Positions 21,283 to 33,993 of a stretch of 64,000 nucleotides of DNA are shown one piece after another. The number at the start of each line of letters is the position of its first letter. The first letter of the stretch is position 1. The stretch covers positions 19,666 to 83,665 of the forward strand of contig NZ_FMCV01000028.1 of the NCBI RefSeq assembly GCF_900091565.1. Direction: 5' to 3'. The stretch comes from Micromonospora marina. GTDB lineage: Bacteria > Actinomycetota > Actinomycetes > Mycobacteriales > Micromonosporaceae. A model generated the notes under the pieces. It was not told the origin of the DNA. It made no database searches and saw only the letters and a program-made list of their open reading frames with translations. Position numbers and translations under genes: made by a program.

Positions 21283-24200
21283 CGGTACTCCTCCCGCCGG
21301 GCGTCGGTGATGTGCAGGCGCAGCTCGCTGAAGTAGCGGCGGCCCTGCCCGTCGGGCACCCACGCCTGCTCCGGCGCGGGCAGCATCTCGCTGACCGTGA
21401 ACGACACGTCGTCGCCGCCGTCGACCCGGGCGGCACGCACCATCGCGCAGAGCGTGGTGGCGAACGCCGGCGCGGACAGGTCCACGAAGCAGGGCTTGGT
21501 CTCGGTGCCGAGCTTGACGTACACCCGCTCGGGCAGGCCGAGGCGGCGGCGCCAGCCCCGGACGGCGAGGAACCGGTCCGGTTCGCCGTTCGGCACGGCC
21601 AGGCCGCTCTCGCCGACTGTGGTCCGCCACGTCTGCCGGGCCAGCACCAGCCGGTCCACCGTGACCCGGGGCGTGTACGGCGCGGCGGCGACCAGTTTGA
21701 ACCCGTCCACGGCGTGCGCGCTGAGCGGCTCGGCGAAGATCTCGACGAGCGGCCAGCGCTGACCGTCCGAGGCGGTGGCGACCAGATCGCCGTCCACCTC
21801 GTCGACGACCAGGCCGACGGTGGGCAGCACGCGGGCCGGGTCGGCGCCCGGCGCGTCGAGGAACGCCAGGTGCCGGTCGGCCGGGCCGGTCAGCGACTCG
21901 GCGGTACGGCTGGTACGCCGCGGCCAGTCGGCCGGGAACAGCAGCCGGACCCGCCGCTGCCCCATGTCCGCCGCGAGCGCGTCGCGCAGCCGCTCCACGT
22001 CCGGGTGCGACGGGGTGAAGACCGCGCAGTCGAACGACGACCAGGCGGCGTGCAGCTCGCCGAGCACCACCGTGTAGTCGCCGCGCCGCAGCGCGTCCGC
22101 GTCGGTGGCGCAGATCTGCAGGTCGGGGCTGTGGATGGCGGCGTTCGACCATTCGGGACCGTCGCCGGGGAACGCCGCGTCGATGCGGCCGGCGAGGTCG
22201 GTCGCGCGCAGCCGCACGTCGGTGGTGCCGGCGGGCAGCGTGTCCAGGCCGAACAGCCCGGCCCAGCGGGCCGCGAAGTCCGCCGCCACCGCGTCGACCG
22301 GCCGCTCCCCGTCGCCCCAGAACATCCCCTGGGCGAGGAACCACAGGTCGGCCAGCGGCACCGGGCTGCCGGACTCGGCGCGCAGTTCGTCGTACAGGCC
22401 GCGCAGCACGTCGAGGTAGGCGCGGGCGAGCGCGTTGGCCAGCCAGCGGGCGGCGCGCAGCAGCACGTCCAGCGGGGCGGCCAGCTCGGCCAGCAGCGGC
22501 GCGCCGAACACCACGTCCAGATCCCGGGCGCTGTCCTCGTAGCAGACCGTGCGGCCGGCGTACATCTGCCCGGCCCGGCGTACCGCGGGCACGCCGGTCA
22601 GCTCGGTGAACGTGGTGTCCAGCGCGTCCAGTGCGGCCCGCAGCCGGTCCGCGTCACCCGCTGCGGCGGCGACGTCGTCGCGGGCGGCGCGCAGCCGGTC
22701 GAACCCGGCGCGGGCGGCGGCGCGGGCCGGCTCGTCGCCGATCGCGTCGATGCGGTCGGCCAGCACCCGCTCGGCGTCCGGACTCACCGGCAGGGCCGCG
22801 TCCCAGGTGATCAGTTCCCGCTCGACCAGCCGGTCGAGCAGCGCGTACCCGTCCTCGGAGCGGCGCAGCCCGATCGCCGGATCGGCGACCAGGTCGGCGG
22901 CGGCGCGCCGGCCGTCCGCCGCGCGCAGCAGCGCGGCCTCGACCGGGGTCAGCGTCAGCGGCGGGCGGCCGGGCCGCAGCACGTCGCGGTCCCGGACCGC
23001 CAGGTGGGCCCGCAGCATCGGCGGCCACCACCGGCGCACCGCCAGGTCCGCGCCGATCCGTGCGGCGTACGCGGACAGCGCCCACGACTCGAACCACACC
23101 CAGCGCCGCCGGGTCAGGCGCTCGCCGGGGTCGACCCGGGCAACGTCCGGCTGCGCGGGATCGACTGTGACCCAGCAGCCGGGACCGAAGAAGCCGACCG
23201 TCTCGTTCTTGCCGCAGTAGCGCTGCCAGTACTTCAGCAACGCCCGTTCCCGGTCCCGGCGGCGCACGTTGCGGGCCGCGTCGGCCCCGCCGCGCACCAG
23301 CCCGTCGAACGCGACGAGCGCGCCCCGGTTCTGCCAGGTGACCGCCTCGCGCAGCAGCGGGTCGGCGGCCAGCTCGCTGAACCGCTGCGCGCCGGCGCGC
23401 AGCGCCTCCTCGAACTCCTTGGTGAACCGGTCCGCACCGGCGCCGGTGGCCAGCAGCTCGTCGGCCGCCGCGGCGGCCCGGGGCGCGGTGAACAGCTCCA
23501 GCCCGTCGGCCGGGAACCCGGTGGTCCGCAGCATCGCGTCGCGCCACACCGACCAGCCGGTGTCGCCGAGGGGGACCCGGTGCGCGGCGCCGGCGGTCCC
23601 GCGACCGGCGGCGCGCACCGGGTCCGGACCCGCGTCCGGCGTGGCGGCGCGGGTGTCGGTGGGCGCGGCGGTCAGGTCGGCCCGGATCAGCGCGGCCAGC
23701 TCGGTCAGCCGGTCGTGCAGGAAGAAGTGCCCGCCGTCCAGCTCGTGCAGGGTGAACCCGGCCGCGGTGTGCTCGGCCCAGGCGGCGCTCTGCTCCCGGC
23801 TGACCGCCCGGTCGGTGCGGCCGGCGAACACGACGATCGGCACCGGCAGCGGCTCGCCCGGCACATGGCGGTAGTCGTCGACCCGGCCGAAGTCGGCGCG
23901 CAGCAGCGGCAGCAGCAGTTCCACCAGCTCGGGGTGGGCGAGCAGTTCGGCGGGGAGGCCGCCGCCCTCGCCGAGGCGGCGCAGCAGCTCGTCGTCGCCG
24001 GCCCGGGACAACCCGTCGAACGGGCCGGGCGTGGCGACGTGCGGCGCGCGGGCGCCGCCGACGTAGAGCCGCAGCGGCAGCGGGCGACCGGTGCGGCGCA
24101 GCTCGCGGACCACGTCGAAGCCGAGCCGTCCGCCCATCGAGTGGCCGTAGATCGCGTACGGGCGGTCGGCGCGGGAGGCGATGGCGTCGGCCACCTCGGC

Positions 24201-24385
24201 CACGCCGAAGCGCGGATCCTCGGTGATCCGGTTCTCCCGGCCGGGCAGTTGCACCGGCACCACGTCGACGCCCGGACCGAACTCGGCGGCCCAGCGCCGG
24301 AACACGCTGGCGCCCGCTCCGGCGTAGGGCAGGCAGAACAACCGCACCGGCGCCTCGGGTCGGCTTCCGGCGGAGACGAACCAGT

Positions 24386-24389
<4 letters not shown>
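21279..24389 (-). CDS. Type II thioesterase fused to a LanB-like dehydratase domain
   Basis: About 1036 residues. Residues 1-255 form a type II thioesterase: FCLPYAGAG near the start, GHSMGG near 81, an Asp in FAGRTD, and a His in DGGHFF. After an Ala/Pro/Thr-rich linker, residues from about 270 form a full-length LanB glutamylation-type domain (DTGWSVWRD, KNETVGFFGP, C-terminal LPERVYVKLGTE and YFSEL) lacking the elimination domain. Type II TEs normally remove stalled acyl groups from carrier proteins. Joining one to a tRNA-dependent ligase or dehydratase fold suggests that the LanB acts on carrier-tethered intermediates or their hydrolysis products. GTG at 24389 overlaps the upstream stop. 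I know of no characterised protein with this fusion. Confidence 0.82.
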
Positions 24390-27874
<3,485 letters not shown>

Positions 27875-28179
27875 CGAGGACAGGCACGCAGCGATCGACG
27901 AATGTGATCATTGATCCCCCCCAGGACTTCACATTGGAAGCAGAATATGGCTCGATCCGTGCGCCGGAAGAGCAGCGACGAGGCTCGAACCGAAGAGGGG
28001 ACGGCACCGTGGAACCTCGGACGGAGGAATTCGTCCGATCATCCCTCTAGCGCGTAGACGATTTGCAGCGTAGGTGACCGCGGACAAACTATTTTACGGA
28101 GAGAATACTTCCAGGCCGTGGAATCTTCGCCGCAGACGGCCTCGGTGCCGCAGCTCGACCCGGATCACGGGGAGCCTGC
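27875..28179. promoter_or_regulatory. Upstream region of the NRPS/PKS operon with an inverted repeat
   Basis: This 305-nt stretch separates the first biosynthetic gene from the DUF2267 gene, which also points left. No gene was found. It is less GC-rich than its flanks (AT-rich patches near 27,905 and 28,085-28,110), as expected of a promoter region. A 7-bp perfect inverted repeat, TCGGACG at 28,017-28,023 and CGTCCGA at 28,032-28,038 with an 8-bp spacer, is a candidate operator. No confident -35/-10 pair could be assigned. Confidence 0.45.
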
Positions 28180-28572
28180 TCAGACATCGTACGGCGGTCG
28201 CGGAATGGGGTCCACCATGGCGTCGAAGCCCTTCGGGAGCTGCGCGACGAGATCGTGGAACTCCCCCACCGTCACCGTGTCGCGCAGCGTGGCGAGCACC
28301 GCCACGGCGCCCACCTCGGCGACCGCCGGGTCCACCGCCGCGCGCTCGGCCACCCGGTACAGGAAGTCCACAGCGCCACCGGTGGCGGCGGTGCCGCCGG
28401 GCTCCAGATAGCCGCCCACGTCGTCCGGCAACTGCGCGGCGAGGTCCGTCGCCTCGTCCGCGGTGATCCGGTCGGCGAGGGTCTGCAACACCGCCCGGGA
28501 GACGGTGGCGGCCTCGTCGGCGGGCAACTCGGCCCGCCGCGCCACCGCCTCGACGAACAGGGGGAACCGCAT
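28180..28572 (-). CDS. DUF2267 domain protein
   Basis: 130 residues, wholly taken up by two DUF2267-type helical repeats (beginning MRFPLFVEAVARRAEL, with a second FHDLVAQLPKGFDAM block). The family is common in actinobacteria, often beside stress or membrane genes, and has no established biochemical role. The Shine-Dalgarno GGGGAGG lies just upstream of the ATG. It is divergent from the oxidoreductase gene on its right, with 149 nt between them, and lies upstream of the biosynthetic operon on the same strand; the 305-nt gap argues against cotranscription. Confidence 0.85.
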   Translation of the reverse strand: MRFPLFVEAVARRAELPADEAATVSRAVLQTLADRITADEATDLAAQLPDDVGGYLEPGGTAATGGAVDFLYRVAERAAVDPAVAEVGAVAVLATLRDTVTVGEFHDLVAQLPKGFDAMVDPIPRPPYDV

Positions 28573-28721
28573 CCCATCCTCCCCTCGCCGCCGCCGGTGG
28601 GCACCACGCCCACAACGGTCGGCCCCGGCGGGTACCCGCGCCCGTCCCGGCCAAACGCCACCGGCCCGGGCCGGTCACGACGAGTGGCGGCAGCACCACG
28701 AACCGGGGGTAGCATCCGCCC

Positions 28722-30821
28722 ATGGCCCCCGTCACCACCCACCCCGGTGCCTGCCCGCTGGACTGCCCGGACACCTGCGTCTGGCAGCTCACGGTGGAGG
28801 ACGGCCGGGCGGTCGCGCTGCGCGGCGACCGCGACCACCCGTTCACCAGGGGCGCACTCTGCGGCAAGGTCAACCGCTACCTGGATGCGGTCAACGGGCC
28901 GGACCGGCTCACCACGCCCTGGATCCGCACCGGCCGCAAGGGCACCGGCCGGGTCGCGTACCGGCCGGCGAGCTGGGACGAGGCAGTCGGCCGGGTGGCC
29001 GCCGGGCTGCGCGCGAGCATCGAACGGGACGGCCCGGAGTCGGTGCTGCCCTACTACTTCGCCGGCACGATGGGCCTGGTCCAGGGCTGGACCATGGGCC
29101 CGCGGCTCTTCGCCCACCTGGGCGCGTCCCGGCTGGACACGACCATCTGCACGGCGGCGGCGCGGGCGGCGCTGCGCTCGCTCTACGGCGCCTCGGTCGG
29201 CTTCGAGCCGGAGTCGATCGTCGAGGCGAACCTGATCGTCCTCTGGGGCGCCAACCCGCTCGTCACCAACCTGCACCTGTGGCCGTTCGTGCAGCAGGCC
29301 CGCGAGCGCGGCGCGTACGTGGTGACCATCGACCCGCTGCGCACCGACACGGCGGCCCGCAGCGACGAGCACGTCGCACCGCTACCAGGCACCGACGCGG
29401 CGCTCGCGCTCGGGCTGACGCGGCACGTCCGCGACGCCGGGGCGGCCGACGAGGCGTGGCTGGCCGCGCACACCACCGGCTGGCCGGAACTGCGCGCCCG
29501 GCTCGACGACTGGCCGGTGGAGCGCGCCGCCGCCGAGTGCGGCCTGCCCGCCGGGACGATCCGCCGGCTCGGCGACCGGATCGCCACCACCCGCCCGACG
29601 GCGGTACGGGTCGGGCTGGGCCTGCAACGGCACCACGGCGCCGGGCAGGCGATCCGGGCGATCTGCGCGCTGCCGCTGGTCACCGGCGACTTCCGATACC
29701 CGGGCGGCGGGGCGCTGGTGACCACCAGCGGCCACCACCCGGTCGACAACGGGCCGGTGATCCGCCCGGCCGGCATGCCCGCCCCGCCGGCCCGGTCGCT
29801 GAACATGAGCCGGCTGGCCGCCGTGCTCACCGGGGAGGCCGACCCGCCGGTCACCTCGCTCGTGGTGTTCGACGCCAACCCGGCGGCGACCGCGCCGGAC
29901 CAGGCCCGGCTGCTGACCGGGCTCGGCCGCGCCGACCTGTTCACCGTCGTGCTGGAGCAGCGCTGGACCGACACCTGCGACTACGCCGACGTGGTGCTCC
30001 CGGCGACCATGCAGCCCGAGCACCTGGACCTCCAGACCTCCTACGGGCACCACTACACGACGCTGAACCTGCCGGTGACCCGCGCGCCGGGCGCGGCGCT
30101 GCCGAACACCGAGATCTTCCGGCGGATCGCCGCCGCGCTCGGGATCGACCACCCGGCGTTCCGGGACAGCGACGAGGACCTGGCCCGGCAGTTGCTGGCC
30201 GGCGCCCCGATCACGTACGAGGAGCTGCGCGAACGCACCTACGCCCGGCTCACCGGCGTGCCGGTGGGCTCCGCGCCGTACGCCGAGGGTGGTTTCCCCA
30301 CTCCGGACGGGCGGGCCCGGCTGCACGACCCGGCGCTGGCCGCGCTCGGGGTGGACCCGCTGCCCGGGTACACGCCACCGGCCGAGGCGGCGGACCCGGA
30401 GCTGGCCCACCGGTTCCCGCTGACGCTGCTCACCCCGGCCAACCGTTACCTGATGAACTCCACGTTCGCCTCGCTGCCGTGGCACACCCGCCGCGCCGGG
30501 CCGCCCCGGATGCACCTGCACCAGGCCGACGCGGCGGCGCGCGGACTCGCCGACGGCGACGCGGTACGCGTGCACAACGACCGGGGCGCGTTCCTCGCCG
30601 CGGTGGCTGTCGACGAGGCGACCCGGCCGGGGCTGGCGTTCACCTACAAGGCGTACTGGGCGCGGCGCAGCCCCGGCCGGTCCAATGTCAACGCGGTCAC
30701 CGGCGTCCGGGACACCGATTTGGGCGAGGCGCCGACGTTCCACGACTGCCGGGTGGAGGTCGAGCCGGCCGGCTCGGCATCATCCGCCGGGTCAGCCTGC
30801 CGCTGGCCGCCCCGTCGGTGA
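28722..30821 (+). CDS. Molybdopterin-dependent oxidoreductase
   Basis: 699 residues of the Mo/W bis-MGD family (formate dehydrogenase, nitrate or DMSO reductase superfamily). A [4Fe-4S] motif is formed by Cys11, Cys15, Cys19 and Cys47. Dinucleotide-binding stretches such as LIVLWGANPLVT and VVFDANPAATAP, and the C-terminal molydopterin-binding domain (LMNSTF; ARGLADGDAVRVHN), are all present. No electron-transfer subunit is encoded nearby, so it is probably a soluble, cytoplasmic member of unknown substrate. The last 16 or so residues after VEVEPA are Ser/Ala/Arg-rich and come from reading into the remnant of an ABC permease in another frame, so the native C-terminus has been replaced. Confidence 0.87.
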   Translation: MAPVTTHPGACPLDCPDTCVWQLTVEDGRAVALRGDRDHPFTRGALCGKVNRYLDAVNGPDRLTTPWIRTGRKGTGRVAYRPASWDEAVGRVAAGLRASIERDGPESVLPYYFAGTMGLVQGWTMGPRLFAHLGASRLDTTICTAAARAALRSLYGASVGFEPESIVEANLIVLWGANPLVTNLHLWPFVQQARERGAYVVTIDPLRTDTAARSDEHVAPLPGTDAALALGLTRHVRDAGAADEAWLAAHTTGWPELRARLDDWPVERAAAECGLPAGTIRRLGDRIATTRPTAVRVGLGLQRHHGAGQAIRAICALPLVTGDFRYPGGGALVTTSGHHPVDNGPVIRPAGMPAPPARSLNMSRLAAVLTGEADPPVTSLVVFDANPAATAPDQARLLTGLGRADLFTVVLEQRWTDTCDYADVVLPATMQPEHLDLQTSYGHHYTTLNLPVTRAPGAALPNTEIFRRIAAALGIDHPAFRDSDEDLARQLLAGAPITYEELRERTYARLTGVPVGSAPYAEGGFPTPDGRARLHDPALAALGVDPLPGYTPPAEAADPELAHRFPLTLLTPANRYLMNSTFASLPWHTRRAGPPRMHLHQADAAARGLADGDAVRVHNDRGAFLAAVAVDEATRPGLAFTYKAYWARRSPGRSNVNAVTGVRDTDLGEAPTFHDCRVEVEPAGSASSAGSACRWPPRR

Positions 30822-31135
30822 TGGCGGTCGCGCTGCACGACTTCATGATTGCCTGGAACGAGTACCTGTTCGCGCTGGTGTTCCTGGTCGACCGGCCGGA
30901 CCGGTGGACCGTGTCGCTGGGCCTGTCGCTGCTCGCGTCAGGCGTCCGCCGAGGGTGTCTCACCGACCGGCACGTCGGCGACCGCACGCAGCGTGCCCGG
31001 CCGCTGTCGATCGGGCTGGCCTCGGTAGCGGCCGGGTTGCTGCTGCTGATGGGCGACCACACCTGGCCGCAGGTGCTGGCCGGCGTCGCGCTGGGCGGGC
31101 CGCTCGCCGCGGGCGCGTTCCTGGCGCTCACCTGA
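30767..31135 (+). pseudogene. Fragment of a sugar ABC transporter permease (MalG type)
   Basis: In a frame different from the oxidoreductase, about 60 residues from 30,767 read as the EAA-loop region of a carbohydrate ABC permease: LGIIRRVSLPLAAPSV, then FMIAWNEYLFALVFL and WTVSLGLSLLA. The N-terminal three-quarters and the true C-terminus are missing. The same frame continues into another hydrophobic stretch (LASVAAGLLLLMG...) and stops at 31,135; this looks like a piece of a second membrane protein. The fragment begins inside the oxidoreductase 3' end, so it marks a deletion or recombination join. It has no start of its own. Confidence 0.65.
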
Positions 31136-31167
31136 CCCGGCCTCGCAAGATCAGTTACGGTGGGCGC

Positions 31168-31773
31168 ATGGCCAAGCCGACCCGATGGGTGACCGACACG
31201 AACCCCGGCCACTCGCAGTGGTACGTGGACCGGTTCCGTCAGCTCGCCGCCGAGGGCGCGGACCTGGCCGGTGAAGCGCGGCTGCTCGACGCGCTCGTAC
31301 CGCCTGGTGCACGTGTCCTGGATGCCGGCTGCGGCACCGGCCGGGTCGCCGCCGCGCTCGCCGCCCGCGGGCACGACGTCGTGGGCGTGGACGCCGACCC
31401 GACGCTCGTCGGGGCGGCCCGGGCCGACCACCCGGGCCCCCGCTTCCTGGTCGCCGACCTGGCCGAGCTGGACCTGGCCGAGCAGGGCGAGGCGGAGCCG
31501 TTCGACGCCGCGGTGCTGGCCGGCAACGTGATGGTGTTCGTCGCCCCCGGCACCGAACGTGACGTGCTGGGCCGCGTCGCCGCGCACGTACGCCCGGACG
31601 GGCTGGTGGTGGTCGGCTTCGCCACCGACCGCGGCTACCCGGTGGCCGACCTGGACGCCGACGCGATCGCCGCCGGGCTGCGCCCCGAGCACCGGTTCGC
31701 CACCTGGGACCTGCGGCCGTGGCGGGACGACGCCGACTTCGCGGTGACGGTGCTGCGCCGCCCCGCCGGCTGA
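31168..31773 (+). CDS. Class I SAM-dependent methyltransferase
   Basis: 201 residues. Motif I is VLDAGCGTGRVAAAL, and an acidic residue in VVGVDADP follows for SAM ribose binding; FDAAVLAGNVMVFV and the post-motif LRPDG-like VRPDGLVVVGF complete the Rossmann methyltransferase fold. The substrate is not predictable. ATG at 31,168 follows the remnant region directly; the sequence upstream (TACGGTGGGCGC) gives only a weak ribosome site. It converges with eccB. Confidence 0.85.
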   Translation: MAKPTRWVTDTNPGHSQWYVDRFRQLAAEGADLAGEARLLDALVPPGARVLDAGCGTGRVAAALAARGHDVVGVDADPTLVGAARADHPGPRFLVADLAELDLAEQGEAEPFDAAVLAGNVMVFVAPGTERDVLGRVAAHVRPDGLVVVGFATDRGYPVADLDADAIAAGLRPEHRFATWDLRPWRDDADFAVTVLRRPAG

Positions 31774-31796
31774 CCCGCTGCTCTTTCCCCGGCTCG

Positions 31797-31860
31797 GCGG
31801 CTGTGCGTCCGAGCCGGCGCGGCCCGGCGCGGCTGTGCGTCCGAGCCGGCACGGCCCGGC
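31797..31860. repeat. Two-copy tandem repeat, 32-bp unit
   Basis: Positions 31,797-31,828 and 31,829-31,860 are the same 32-bp GC-rich unit with a single G/A difference. The repeat fills the space between the convergent methyltransferase and eccB genes. It can form GC-rich stems and might serve as a terminator region, but no function is assigned. Confidence 0.7.
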
Positions 31861-31862
31861 GC

Positions 31863-33272
31863 TCAGGCGGGTGCGGCGACCGTGCGGGCGGCCTCCGGAT
31901 CCAGCGGGCTGCCGGCCGGCAGCAGGTCCACCAGGCCCGCCGGCAGCCGCGCCGGACGCACGCCCGCGTAGCCGAGCATGCCCGGCACGTCGGCGCCGGT
32001 CAGCGCGTACCGCCGGCCCAGGTCGGTGACGACGCAGATCGCGCCGCCGGTCGCGCCCGGCGCGGGCGCCGCCTCCACGAGCGCGCCACGTCCCGGCTCG
32101 ACCACCACCGCGTCGGCGAGCCCGGCCCGGCCGCCCGGCGTGCGCGCGGCGGCGGCCGGGTCCGGCGCGGTGACGCCGAGGCGGAGCTCGCGGAGGCCGC
32201 CGTCGTCGCCGGCCCGCGCGCAGAGCGCACCCTCGGCGGCGGCCAGCCGGGGCGGTACGGCGGGCGGCGCGGTCGCCCCGCCGGGCACCAGACCGGGCAG
32301 CTTCGGCAGCGCGGCGAACCGGCCGAGCGTGATCGGTTCCGGCTCCCGCTGGCCGGTCCGGGCCAGCAGGAGCGCCGCCTGCAGTTCGGTGATGCCGGCC
32401 AGCCCGCCCCGCTGGGCGACCGCGTACTGCCGTCCGCCGCCGGAGTTGCGCACCAGGTAGACGTCGCCCACCGCCGCGCCGGCGACCCGCTCGGACGGCG
32501 CGCCGAGGTCGTCCACCGGTGGCGGGGCCAGATCGGCGCCGGCCGGGAGCGTGTTCAGCAGCGCCGCCGCCACCGGCACCGCCCGCTCCCGGGTGGCGGC
32601 GAGCGCGGCGAGCACCCGGTCGGTGTCGCGCAGCAGGTAGCGCCGGTCGTGCCAGAGTAGGTGCAGGCCGCCGTCCGGGTGCCGGGCGAGCAGGCCCTGG
32701 TCGCCGAGCGCCCGGCCGCCGGGGGCTGCCCGCCCGATCAGCAGCACCGAACGGGCCTCGCCGCGCCCGGCCGCCGGGCGCCCGCCCTCCTCGCGCCCGG
32801 CGTCGTCACCCGCCGCCGAGCACAGCGTCCAGGCGTCACGGACGAGCCGGTCCGACGCGGGCAGCGAGTCCGGTGCGTCGGCGATGCCGAGCGGCAGGCC
32901 GCGTGGCACCCCGTCGATGGCACGGCGGCTGACCAGCACCGTCTTCGGCCGCTCCGCGCCGATGATCAGCAGCGCGGAGGCGTAGTTGAGCACCGGGTGC
33001 AGCTTGTCGTCCCGGTAGACGAACCGCGCACCCGACTCCTTCTCCACGATCACCGCGCCGGTCTCCCGCCACGAGTCGCCGCCACCGGTGAACAGGCCGT
33101 GGAGCGCGACGCCGCCGAGCGCGATCGCCGCGACCAGGACGCTCGCCAGACCCGCGCCGGCCAGCCGCCGGAACGGCGACTGCGGCGGGTCCGTCTCCCG
33201 CATGACGAGCGCGGCGACCGCCCGCTGGACGCTGAACTGGTACGAGTGGAGCTGCTCCTGCCGCGACGCCAT
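31863..33272 (-). CDS. eccB: Type VII secretion protein EccB
   Basis: 469 residues. The N-terminus MASRQEQLHSYQFSVQRAV is the hallmark of EccB, followed by one membrane helix (about residues 43-65) and a long extracytoplasmic domain rich in Ala, Pro and Gly with the RYALTGADVPGMLGY block near the end. EccB is a core membrane subunit of the ESX/type VII secretion complex. Here it stands alone: no eccC, eccD, mycP or WXG100 gene is in the window. ATG 33,272 has GGAAGG upstream; a longer frame to 34,016 is rejected. It could be an orphan copy or serve a secretion system encoded elsewhere. Confidence 0.88.
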   Translation of the reverse strand: MASRQEQLHSYQFSVQRAVAALVMRETDPPQSPFRRLAGAGLASVLVAAIALGGVALHGLFTGGGDSWRETGAVIVEKESGARFVYRDDKLHPVLNYASALLIIGAERPKTVLVSRRAIDGVPRGLPLGIADAPDSLPASDRLVRDAWTLCSAAGDDAGREEGGRPAAGRGEARSVLLIGRAAPGGRALGDQGLLARHPDGGLHLLWHDRRYLLRDTDRVLAALAATRERAVPVAAALLNTLPAGADLAPPPVDDLGAPSERVAGAAVGDVYLVRNSGGGRQYAVAQRGGLAGITELQAALLLARTGQREPEPITLGRFAALPKLPGLVPGGATAPPAVPPRLAAAEGALCARAGDDGGLRELRLGVTAPDPAAAARTPGGRAGLADAVVVEPGRGALVEAAPAPGATGGAICVVTDLGRRYALTGADVPGMLGYAGVRPARLPAGLVDLLPAGSPLDPEAARTVAAPA

Positions 33273-33339
33273 CGTGTACCTTCCGCCGGGATCGCCGGCG
33301 CACAGAATAGACGCTCCGTCACGTCCCTGGAGACCCTCC

Positions 33340-33594
33340 GTGTCCTCGCCGACCTTAGTTCGTCGGCCCGCCCTGGCAGCCGCCGCCCAGACCCGGTCGA
33401 TCCCGACACTCATGGCGCTCCGGGACGGCGTGCTGGTGTTCGCCCAGCCGGGCGCCCTGCCGGCGGCCGGGCTGGAGGAGCCGATCCGGGCGGTGTGTGA
33501 CCTCGACATGGACGAGGTCCGGACCAAGGCCGCCGGACGGGTGGCGACACTGGTACCCCCTGGGGTATCTTCGATCGCAGGAGGTGGGACGTGA
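33340..33594 (+). CDS. Small hypothetical protein coupled to the CstR-like gene
   Basis: 84 residues starting at GTG 33,340, with GGAG seven bases upstream. Third codon positions are strongly G/C through the middle. The stop overlaps the next gene's start as GTGA. No family is recognised: the N-terminus is basic (TLVRRPALAAAAQTRS), followed by a small beta-type segment (GVLVFAQPG) and an acidic helix. The candidate CstR operator lies inside its 3' end, which is awkward if this is a true gene in the same transcript; it may instead be an old coding remnant serving as leader. Confidence 0.45.
   Translation: MSSPTLVRRPALAAAAQTRSIPTLMALRDGVLVFAQPGALPAAGLEEPIRAVCDLDMDEVRTKAAGRVATLVPPGVSSIAGGGT
33554..33567. 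promoter_or_regulatory. Candidate CsoR/CstR-type operator
   Basis: TACCCC-CT-GGGGTA is a 6+2+6 palindrome of the G/C-tract kind bound by CsoR/CstR repressors. It lies 24 nt before the GTG of the repressor gene, where binding would give autoregulation. Pairing and position are seen; the assignment follows from the family. Confidence 0.6.
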
Positions 33595-33860
33595 ATCTTC
33601 GACCGGAGATGACAGGCGATGCGCTGACCCGGCTCAAGCGGGCCCGGGGGCAGCTCAACGCCGTCATCGAGATGATGGAGAACGGCGAGGACTGCCGCGC
33701 CGCGCTGACCCAGCTCGCCGCGGTCTCCAAGGCCATCGACCGGGCCGGCTTCAAGATCATCGCCTCCGGCATGCGCTACTGCGACGCTGCCCGCCAGGCG
33801 GGCGACGAGCCGGAGATGACCGAGGATGAGCTGGAGAAGCTCTTCCTGTCCCTGGCCTGA
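33591..33860 (+). CDS. CstR-like persulfide-sensing repressor (CsoR/RcnR family, DUF156)
   Basis: 89 residues, all-helical DUF156 family. Counted from the GTG start, Cys35 and Cys64 are present but the copper-ligand His of CsoR (position 60 here) is Gly. A two-Cys set without the His is what separates persulfide sensors (CstR) from copper sensors (CsoR). The downstream genes are all persulfide or sulfite handling, which supports that reading. The Shine-Dalgarno AGGAGG lies 6 nt upstream. Reactive sulfur would crosslink the cysteines and release the operators at 33,554 and 33,950. Confidence 0.88.
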   Translation: MNLRPEMTGDALTRLKRARGQLNAVIEMMENGEDCRAALTQLAAVSKAIDRAGFKIIASGMRYCDAARQAGDEPEMTEDELEKLFLSLA

Positions 33861-33949
33861 CGCGCCCGCCCGACCGGATCCGTCCGCGCCGTGTGACCGC
33901 GACGCGGGCGGGTAGACATCTGCCCGGAAACCCCGGGCCGCAGCCTGCC

Positions 33950-33977
33950 CCCCATATACCCCCGGTGGTATATGGGG
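33950..33977. promoter_or_regulatory. Candidate CstR operator before the MBL-rhodanese gene
   Basis: CCCCATATACC (33,950-33,960) and GGTATATGGGG (33,967-33,977) form an 11-bp perfect inverted repeat around CCCGGT. The ends resemble the first operator in having G/C tracts flanking TA steps. It lies 16 nt upstream of the ATG at 33,994 and probably overlaps the promoter of the three-gene sulfur operon. Confidence 0.65.
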
Positions 33978-33993
33978 AAAGAGAGGAAACGGC

